The notes under the pieces are model-generated. The model ran no database searches. It was not told where the DNA came from and was given only the letters and a program-made list of their open reading frames with translations. From Actinomycetota bacterium (GTDB taxonomy: Bacteria; Actinomycetota; Thermoleophilia; Gaiellales; Gaiellaceae), in NCBI GenBank assembly GCA_005885085.1, contig VAXY01000011.1, positions 1 to 10,484 of the forward strand: a stretch of 10,484 bases of DNA, written 5' to 3'. Shown here in pieces: positions 5,585 to 10,484 of this stretch. A program made the position numbers and the translations under genes. Positions within the stretch are counted from its first letter, which is position 1. Each line of letters begins with the position of its first letter.

Positions 5585-6044
5585 GCCGTCTGTGAATGTA
5601 GCGGCCTACGTCGAGGCGCTCCAGCAGGATCTGGCCAACGTCGCCGGCATCGGCGACGAGGCGATCTCCGAGGCCGCGCGCCGGATCAGCGCAGCCCTCG
5701 AGTCATCCCTCCGACTCAGGCTGATGGACGCCCTCGGCGAGGCCGCTGCAGAGCTCACGAACCAGCTACCCGACGGGCACGTAGAGGTGCGCGTGAGCGG
5801 GGGCGAGCCGGAGCTGGTCTACGTCCCGGAGCCCGGGGCTCCTCCTCCCAGCGGGCTCGAAGACCTCACCGCGAGAATCACGCTGCGACTGCCCGAGACG
5901 CTCAAGGCGATCGTGGACGCGGCCGCCCAGGAAGCGGGCGTGTCCGCGAACACGTGGCTTTTGCAGCAGATCACGCGCAGCGCCGATCCCAGCAAGCGAC
6001 GCCACCCTGGCGGCCGTCGCATGACCGGCTACGGCCAGAGCTGA
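5583..6044 (+). CDS. Ribbon-helix-helix (HicB/Arc-like) DNA-binding protein
   Basis: A 153-residue protein whose C-terminal part is a ribbon-helix-helix fold: strand TARITLRLP (97-104), helix ETLKAIVDAAAQEAG (105-119), turn VSANT, and helix WLLQQITRS (125-133), then a basic tail with KRRHPGGRR. The N-terminal 60 residues are predicted helical (VEALQQDLANV, AARRISAALESSLRLRLMDAL) and may form an oligomerisation domain; a proline-rich linker (81-91) joins the two. It probably acts as a transcription regulator of its own operon through the palindrome just upstream. The start is GTG 5583 or GTG 5592; neither has a Shine-Dalgarno sequence. Actinobacterial homologues are often labelled as HicB-type antitoxins, but no HicA toxin gene is adjacent, so a regulator role is preferred here. 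Confidence 0.72.
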   Translation: MPSVNVAAYVEALQQDLANVAGIGDEAISEAARRISAALESSLRLRLMDALGEAAAELTNQLPDGHVEVRVSGGEPELVYVPEPGAPPPSGLEDLTARITLRLPETLKAIVDAAAQEAGVSANTWLLQQITRSADPSKRRHPGGRRMTGYGQS

Positions 6045-6055
6045 AAGGAGCACAC

Positions 6056-6229
6056 ATGCACGTCCTCCCACTCCCGTTCGGACTCGCCTTGGCGCTCATG
6101 CCGCGCCGCGAAGCGGACACCTTCCGCCGCAAGGAAGAGATCCGGCCGCACCTCCGAAACGCGATCCGGCCGCGCGACCAGATCCTGGGCGACGTCCGCA
6201 ACTTCCACATGACGCGCGGGCACATCTGA
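6056..6229 (+). CDS. Small protein of unknown function, 57 aa
   Basis: ATG 6056 follows AAAGGAG (6044-6050) at a spacing of five bases, the best ribosome binding site in this operon. The product starts MHVLPLPFGLALALMPRREA and continues as a very basic, arginine-rich segment (FRRKEEIRP, NAIRPRDQILGDVRNFHM) to a TGA that overlaps the ATG of the DUF4097 gene (TGATG). The hydrophobic opening of about 12 residues is too short for a secure membrane helix; an amphipathic or membrane-touching N-terminus is possible. The frame is open further upstream into the RHH gene, but the ribosome binding site decides for 6056. I do not recognise a family. The position between a regulator and an envelope-type protein, with coupled translation, argues for a real gene. 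Confidence 0.62.
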   Translation: MHVLPLPFGLALALMPRREADTFRRKEEIRPHLRNAIRPRDQILGDVRNFHMTRGHI

Positions 6230-7113
6230 TGCGCAGCGAGACCTTCCAGACACCCGGACCGGTGCGGCTGAACCTGGAGCTGCCGGCGGGCTCGATCGAG
6301 GTCGAGACGGCCAACACGCAGGAGACGCATGTCGAGCTCGAGGCGATCACCGACCGCGAGCAGGTCCGCGAGATGGTCGACGACGCCCGGATCGAGACCG
6401 TGCGCCGGGGGGACGGCCACGAGGTGGTCGTCGAGGTGCGAACGCGGCACGGAGTGTGGGTGTCCTTCAGCAAAGGACCCGACCTCCGCCTCGGCTCACC
6501 GGAGCTGCGCCTGCGCGTGACATGCCCGGCCGGTGCAGAGCTCGATGTCCGCACCAAGTCGGCCGATCTGAAAGCACGCGGTGACTACGCAGACGTCGAC
6601 GTGAAGACCGCCTCCGGCGATGTCAGCGTCGAACACGCCGCCGACGTGGCGATCAAGACCGCCAGCGGCGACTCGCACTTCGACACGGTCGACGGCTCGC
6701 TCGACGTGAAGTCCGCGTCGGGAGACCTGCATGTCGGCTCGGTCGCGGGGGACTCCAACATTCAGCTCGTCTCGGGCGACGTCTACATCCGCGAGAACAA
6801 CGACTCGATCAGCGCGAATACCGTCTCCGGCGACCAGCGCTACGAGGCGGTGGTGAAGGGTCGGCTCGAGCTCCGCGCCATCTCCGGCGACGTCAGCGTC
6901 GGCATCCGCCGCGGCTCACGTGTCTTCATCGACGCGAACACCGTCAGCGGCTCGACGAGCTCGGAGTTCGAGCTCTCCGACGCGCCGCAGGGGCCACCGC
7001 CGTCCGAGGACAGCCCGCTCGTCGAGGTGTTCGCGAAGACCGTCTCGGGGGACGTGCGCATCGAGCGGGCACCCGCACCGAAGCACAGCCCGGAGCTCAC
7101 CGAGCGGGCATGA
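6229..7113 (+). CDS. DUF4097 beta-strand repeat protein (LiaG/YvlB-like)
   Basis: This 294-residue protein has an N-terminal beta-rich part (LNLELPAGSIEVETA, residues 14-28) and then a ladder of TxSGD turns: SGD at 129, 146, 164, 182, 200, 219 and 273, plus SGS at 240, mostly 17-19 residues apart. This is the hallmark of the DUF4097 putative adhesin family, which forms a right-handed beta solenoid. Family members LiaG and YvlB sit in Firmicute loci tied to PspA- or PspC-type envelope stress. Here there is no signal peptide, membrane helix or anchor, so a cytoplasmic location is likely and the label adhesin doubtful. Both ends overlap neighbours: its ATG overlaps the small gene's stop, and its TGA lies within the ATGA of the first MFS gene. 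Confidence 0.9.
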   Translation: MRSETFQTPGPVRLNLELPAGSIEVETANTQETHVELEAITDREQVREMVDDARIETVRRGDGHEVVVEVRTRHGVWVSFSKGPDLRLGSPELRLRVTCPAGAELDVRTKSADLKARGDYADVDVKTASGDVSVEHAADVAIKTASGDSHFDTVDGSLDVKSASGDLHVGSVAGDSNIQLVSGDVYIRENNDSISANTVSGDQRYEAVVKGRLELRAISGDVSVGIRRGSRVFIDANTVSGSTSSEFELSDAPQGPPPSEDSPLVEVFAKTVSGDVRIERAPAPKHSPELTERA

Positions 7114-8432
7114 AGCCCTGGCCGACCGGAGGCCTCTGGCGGCATCCGGACTTCGTCAAGCTCTGGTCGGCCCAGACGGTCAGCCAGTTCGGGACGCAGT
7201 TCACCCTGCTGGCGCTGCCGCTGGCGGCGATCGACGTCCTCCACGCGAGCGCGTTCGAGGTCGCCGCGCTGACCACCGTCGAGTTCCTGCCGTTCCTGCT
7301 CGTGAGCCTGCCGGCGGGGGTCTGGGTCGACCGGTTGCCGCGGCGCCCGATGCTCGTGGTGGGCGACGTCGCGCGCGCGGCGCTGCTCGGCTCGATTCCG
7401 GTCGTGTACGGGCTCGGGCAGCTCACGATCTGGCAGCTGTACGGGGTCGCGTTCCTCGCGGGGATCGCGACCGTGTTCTTCGACGTCGCGTACCAGTCGT
7501 ACCTGCCGTCGCTCGTCGAGCGGCAGCAGCTGATCGACGGCAACTCGAAGCTCGAGATCAGCCGCGCCGCCGCCCAGCTCGGCGGGCCGGGACTGGCCGG
7601 CGTCGTCGTCGATCTGCTGAAGGCGCCCGCGGCGATCGCGTTCGACGCCGTCAGCTTCGTCGGCTCGGCGCTGTTCATCTTCAGCATCCGCAAGGAGGAG
7701 CGGCCGGCCCGCCGCCACGACGCCCCGCCGAGCCGGATGCGGGACGAGCTCCGGGAAGGCCTGCGCTACGTCTTCACGCACCCGTTCCTGAAGAACATCG
7801 CCGCCTGCACAGCGCTCTTCAACTTCTTCGGCAATCTCGGTTTCGCAGTCCTGCTCGTCTTCGCGCGGCGCAAGCTCGACCTGAGCCCACTGGCGATCGG
7901 TCTCGCGCTCACGTTCAGCAATGTCGGGCCGATGCTCGCCGCCTTCAACGCGCACCGGATCTCGTCGCGGCTCGGCGTGGGCCGGACGATCATCGCGGCG
8001 TCGATCCTGGGCGGCCCGATGTTTCTGCTCGTGCCCTTCGCGCCGCATGGAAACGCCGCGCTGACGGTCCTCGTGCCGGCGTTCCTGGCCGGGGGATTCT
8101 CGAACGTGATCTACAACGTCACGCAGATCAGCCTGCGTCAGGCGATCACGCCGGAGCGCATCCAGGGCCGCATGAACTCGGTCATGCGCTTCATCGTCTG
8201 GGGCACGATCCCGCTTGGCTCCTTCCTGGGCGGGGTATTGGCGAGCCAGATCGGCGTCAAGCAGACGCTGATCGTCGGCGGCATCGGCTGCTGTCTCCCG
8301 TTCCTGCCGGTGCTCTTTTCACCGGTCCGGGCGATCCGGGAGATGCCGGAGCCGGTCGACGAGGCCGCCGCGGTCCTCGCGCCGCTCGTCGCCGACGCCG
8401 CGGTCGTCCCGGCCGAGCATCCGGGCGGCTGA
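7110..8432 (+). CDS. MFS transporter, MFS_3/EntS-like exporter
   Basis: A 440-residue major facilitator superfamily protein with about 12 hydrophobic helices. It opens with the HPDFVKLWSAQTVSQFGTQ signature typical of the MFS_3 group (enterobactin exporter EntS and macrolide efflux relatives). Motif A, GVWVDRLPRRPML, lies between helices 2 and 3 (about 70-82), and ISRAAAQLGGPGLAG marks helix 5. The central cytoplasmic loop is rich in Arg and Pro (about 190-215). It ends in an alanine/valine-rich cytoplasmic tail. Such proteins export small hydrophobic compounds or siderophores using the proton gradient; the substrate here is unknown. The ATG overlaps the DUF4097 stop by four bases, and the stop overlaps the next MFS gene, so it belongs to the RHH operon. 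Confidence 0.9.
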   Translation: MKPWPTGGLWRHPDFVKLWSAQTVSQFGTQFTLLALPLAAIDVLHASAFEVAALTTVEFLPFLLVSLPAGVWVDRLPRRPMLVVGDVARAALLGSIPVVYGLGQLTIWQLYGVAFLAGIATVFFDVAYQSYLPSLVERQQLIDGNSKLEISRAAAQLGGPGLAGVVVDLLKAPAAIAFDAVSFVGSALFIFSIRKEERPARRHDAPPSRMRDELREGLRYVFTHPFLKNIAACTALFNFFGNLGFAVLLVFARRKLDLSPLAIGLALTFSNVGPMLAAFNAHRISSRLGVGRTIIAASILGGPMFLLVPFAPHGNAALTVLVPAFLAGGFSNVIYNVTQISLRQAITPERIQGRMNSVMRFIVWGTIPLGSFLGGVLASQIGVKQTLIVGGIGCCLPFLPVLFSPVRAIREMPEPVDEAAAVLAPLVADAAVVPAEHPGG

Positions 8433-9634
8433 TGCGCAGGCTGCTGCGCATCCGCGACGCCCGCGTCTTCCTGCTCGGCTGGGGACTGTCGATGTTCGGG
8501 GACTCGGCGATGTTTCTCGTGCTCGGGATCTGGGCCAAGGACCTGACGCACAGCAACGCCGCCGCCGGGCTCGTCTTCTTCGTCCTCGCGCTGCCGTCGC
8601 TCTTTTCGCCGCTCGCCGGCCTCGTGGTCGACCGCCTGCGCAAGCGGCCGCTGCTGATCGGGATCAACTGCTTCATGGGGACGGCGATCCTCGCGCTGCT
8701 CTTCGTGCACGACCGCGGCGAGCTCTGGCTGATCTATGTGATCGCCGGTCTCTACGGCGCGAGCGGAAGCGCGCTCTACTCCGCGCGTTCGGCCTTCTTG
8801 ACGGTCATGCTCCCGCGTGAGCTGCTGGGTGACGCGAACGCGATCTTCGCGACGATTCGCGAAGGGCTGCGCCTCGTGTCGCCGTTGTTCGGGGCGGGTC
8901 TCTACGCGGCCTTCGGCGGCGGCGTCGTCGCGATCGCCGACGCGGCGTCGTTCGCAATCGTCGTCGTGGCCCTCACCTTCCTGCGCACGCCGGAGGTGCG
9001 ACCGGTGCGCGAGGATCACCACTTCCTCACGGAGCTCGCCGCCGGCGTCCGCCACATCTTCGCGACGTTGCCGTTGAAGCAGATCGTCCTCACCACGGGC
9101 GTCTGCCTGCTCGTCGTCGGCTTCGCCGAGACGCTCATCTTTGCGGTCGTCGACAGCGGCCTGCACCGGCAGCCGTCGTTTCTCGGCGTGCTCGAGTCGA
9201 TGCAGGGAGTCGGCGCCATCCTCGGCGGCGTCAGCGCGGGCTGGGCCTTGCGCCGGTTCGGCGACGTCCGGCTGGTGGGGATCGGCATGGGCCTCTTCGC
9301 CCTCGGCGACGGTACGTTCGCGACCCACAGCCTCGCGCTCATCTCTGTCGGCTTCGGCGTCGCGGGCTTCGGGCTCGCGTGGCTGATCGTCGGCTGGGCG
9401 ACGTCGATTCAGGTGCGGACGCCGCAGCGCCTGCAGGGCCGCGTGGCGTCGGCGGCCGACACGATGATCAGCACTCCCCAGACGGTCTCGATCGCACTCG
9501 GGGCAAGCCTGATCAGCGTCGTCGACTACCGCGTGCTGGTCGCGATCATGGCGGTGGTGCTCGTCGGCTGCGCCGCTTACTTGTTGACGCGCGGACCCGA
9601 ACCTGTCGCGGCCAAGGCTCCCGCGCCGGCCTAG
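8432..9634 (+). CDS. Second MFS transporter, MFS_3-like
   Basis: A 400-residue transporter with about 12 membrane segments, opening RDARVFLLGWGLSMFGDSAM, with motif A GLVVDRLRKRPLL (about residues 63-75) and IREGLRLVSPLFGAGLYA in helix 5. It belongs to the same broad exporter group as its upstream neighbour but is clearly diverged, so the pair is not a recent duplication. The ATG at 8432 overlaps the preceding TGA by one base (TGATG). The frame is open far upstream through the previous gene, but that extension is an arginine-rich, non-membrane shadow. The stop lies four bases from the convergent pspA stop, leaving no room for a normal terminator. The substrate is unknown. Confidence 0.9.
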   Translation: MRRLLRIRDARVFLLGWGLSMFGDSAMFLVLGIWAKDLTHSNAAAGLVFFVLALPSLFSPLAGLVVDRLRKRPLLIGINCFMGTAILALLFVHDRGELWLIYVIAGLYGASGSALYSARSAFLTVMLPRELLGDANAIFATIREGLRLVSPLFGAGLYAAFGGGVVAIADAASFAIVVVALTFLRTPEVRPVREDHHFLTELAAGVRHIFATLPLKQIVLTTGVCLLVVGFAETLIFAVVDSGLHRQPSFLGVLESMQGVGAILGGVSAGWALRRFGDVRLVGIGMGLFALGDGTFATHSLALISVGFGVAGFGLAWLIVGWATSIQVRTPQRLQGRVASAADTMISTPQTVSIALGASLISVVDYRVLVAIMAVVLVGCAAYLLTRGPEPVAAKAPAPA

Positions 9635-9638
9635 TGCC

Positions 9639-10370
9639 CTAGCCCTCGAGCTCCTTCTTCTCGCCGCCGGAGCCCGAGCCGACTTCGGCCTTGAGCTGCT
9701 CGAGCTCGCGGTCGACCTGGGACTGGGACGCCACCTGCGCGAGCTCACGGTCGAGCTGGGTCTTGTCGGAGCCGAGCTCCTGGAGGTCGCCGGAGGTGAC
9801 GAGCTCGTCGATCGCCGCCGCCCGCGCCTGCATCTGGTCGGTCTTGTCCTTGGCCCGCTGGATCGCGAGCCCGGTGTTCTCCATGTCGCGGCCGATCCCG
9901 GTCGCGGCCTCGCCGATGCGCACCTGGGCCTCGGCGGCGGAGTACTGCGCCTTGATCACTTCCTTCTGTGAGCGGAACTGCTCGATGCGCCCCTCGAGCT
10001 GCTTCTCGTTCGCGACGAGCTTCTCTTGCTGGTCCGCGAGCTGCTTCACCTGCGTGTCGAGATCCTGCAGCTGCTGCTGGATCCCGGACTTGCGCTCGAG
10101 GGCCTGGCGGGCGAGATCCTCCCGGCCGGCGGCGACGGCCTGACGCGCCTGGGTGTCGAGCTTGACGACGCTCTGCTCCAGCTGCTGGGTCTGGATCTCG
10201 AGCCGCTTCTTGGCCGTCACGACGTCGGCGACGCCACGCTTCACGTTCTGCAGCGACTCCAGCTGGCGCTCGTAGGAGTAGTCGAGCGTCTCTTGTGGGT
10301 TCTCGGCGCGGTTCAGCAGCGCGCTGAACTTGGCCCTGATGATCTCGCCGGCTCGGGACAGCAGACCCAT
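9639..10370 (-). CDS. pspA: PspA/IM30 family membrane-stress protein
   Basis: A 243-residue, almost entirely helical protein of the PspA/IM30 (ESCRT-III-like) family. Residues 1-24 (MGLLSRAGEIIRAKFSALLN) form the amphipathic membrane-binding helix. ENPQETLDYSYERQL (23-37) and NVKRGVADVVTAKKRLE follow as in the family consensus, then a long coiled coil rich in Q, K and E to about residue 220, and a Gly/Ser tail ending KKELEG. It oligomerises on the inner membrane surface to preserve its integrity under stress. The ATG is preceded by AGGAGG (10385-10380) at a nine-base spacing. No PspBC, PspAA or ClgR genes are in the window. Its relation to the nearby htpX-pspAB operon and DUF4097 is functional inference. 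Confidence 0.94.
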   Translation of the reverse strand: MGLLSRAGEIIRAKFSALLNRAENPQETLDYSYERQLESLQNVKRGVADVVTAKKRLEIQTQQLEQSVVKLDTQARQAVAAGREDLARQALERKSGIQQQLQDLDTQVKQLADQQEKLVANEKQLEGRIEQFRSQKEVIKAQYSAAEAQVRIGEAATGIGRDMENTGLAIQRAKDKTDQMQARAAAIDELVTSGDLQELGSDKTQLDRELAQVASQSQVDRELEQLKAEVGSGSGGEKKELEG

Positions 10371-10402
10371 CTCTCGAATCCTCCTCGTCGCAGGTGTGTG
10401 GA

Positions 10403-10409
10403 TAGCGTA
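10403..10409. promoter_or_regulatory. Candidate shared -10 region for divergent pspA and MBL-fold gene
   Basis: TAGCGTA reads as a TANNNT -10 box on both strands: TAGCGT on plus (10403-10408), six bases before the GTG at 10415, and TACGCT on minus (10409-10404), about 33 bases before the pspA ATG. On the plus strand this would give a leaderless mRNA. No clear -35 boxes were found for either direction, so confidence is limited. Confidence 0.35.
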
Positions 10410-10414
10410 CCGCC

Positions 10415-10484
10415 GTGCTCGTCGAGCGGAGCATGCATCCAGACTGGCTCTCGAACGCGTACCTCGTTGCCGACGAGGAGGGCG
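10415..10484 (+). CDS. Probable MBL-fold metallo-hydrolase, N-terminal fragment (runs off window edge)
   Basis: GTG at 10415 opens a frame reading VLVERSMHPDWLSNAYLVAD and then EEG to the window edge (23 codons). An opening with SNAYLVAD and an acidic/glycine turn is typical of the first beta strands of metallo-beta-lactamase-fold hydrolases (glyoxalase II-like), where a VDAG segment would follow. The zinc-binding HxHxDH motif would be outside the window, so the call rests on a short stretch. No Shine-Dalgarno sequence precedes the GTG. The internal ATG at 10433 is an alternative start but would cut conserved-looking residues. Confidence 0.5.
   Translation, partial: MLVERSMHPDWLSNAYLVADEEG

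Noticed and set aside
5583..6044. HicAB-type toxin-antitoxin locus
   Set aside because: No HicA-like small toxin (double-stranded RNA-binding fold with a catalytic His) is encoded on either side. The 57-aa neighbour lacks such features.
5954..6055. Upstream ATG for the small gene at 5954
   Set aside because: This would overlap the RHH gene by 90 bases in a shadow frame, while AAAGGAG sits at the right distance before ATG 6056.
6920..8431. In-frame extension of the second MFS gene upstream to 6920
   Set aside because: The extension is Arg/Ser/Pro-rich without membrane segments and lies across the genuine DUF4097 and MFS genes. The MFS fold begins right at ATG 8432.
8138..9748. Minus-strand open frame of 536 codons opposite the MFS genes
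   Set aside because: It is charged, repetitive shadow sequence (RRED, DEQ) without a recognisable domain, extending into pspA in the wrong frame.

Overview
The window looks like chromosomal DNA of a very GC-rich actinobacterium. The gene families (HtpX next to a PspAB-type protein, PspA, cytoplasmic DUF4097, a lipoprotein cytochrome c), the frequent GTG starts and the short overlapping gene junctions suggest class Thermoleophilia (Solirubrobacterales/Gaiellales relatives). That placement is a judgement from protein flavour, not a phylogeny. Nearly every base is coding. No rRNA, tRNA, CRISPR array or insertion sequence is visible. The only sizeable gap is 5315-5582.

Left block, minus strand (1-2892): in transcription order this reads as a polytopic membrane protein with a phosphatase-like outer domain, then a cytochrome c lipoprotein, a Cof-type HAD phosphatase and the first 59 codons of seryl-tRNA synthetase. 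The junctions are extremely tight. The membrane protein runs into the cytochrome with no stop codon between them. The HAD gene has no ATG, GTG or TTG near its catalytic motif and seems to start at a CTG overlapping the cytochrome stop. serS starts at a GTG overlapping the HAD stop.

Middle block, plus strand (2908-5314): two tandem, diverged HtpX-type membrane zinc metalloproteases are followed by a PspAB-type protein, as one operon. This is an envelope-quality-control cluster.

Gap (5315-5582): at least five consecutive inverted repeats lie within about 165 bp, nearly all with a one-base centre. The first three look like REP-type repetitive palindromes. The last, TGACATCACAGTGATGTCA, fills the spacer behind a perfect TTGACA -35 box directly before a ribbon-helix-helix (RHH) gene, so it is a good candidate for that protein's own operator.

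Right block, plus strand (5583-9634): an operon of the RHH regulator, a 57-aa unrecognised protein, a DUF4097 beta-repeat protein and two consecutive major facilitator superfamily (MFS) exporters, with all junctions from the small gene onward overlapping by 1-4 bp. It converges on pspA (minus, 9639-10370). pspA shares a 44-bp divergent promoter region with the start of a probable MBL-fold hydrolase (10415 to the window end).

Taken together, HtpX x2, PspAB, DUF4097 (the family of LiaG/YvlB, which in Firmicutes sit in loci tied to PspA-like proteins or PspC domains) and PspA within 7.5 kb suggest a membrane-stress island, with the RHH operon and its exporters as the possible regulated output. 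The individual families are known. The combination, the operator and the small protein are the parts most worth checking.
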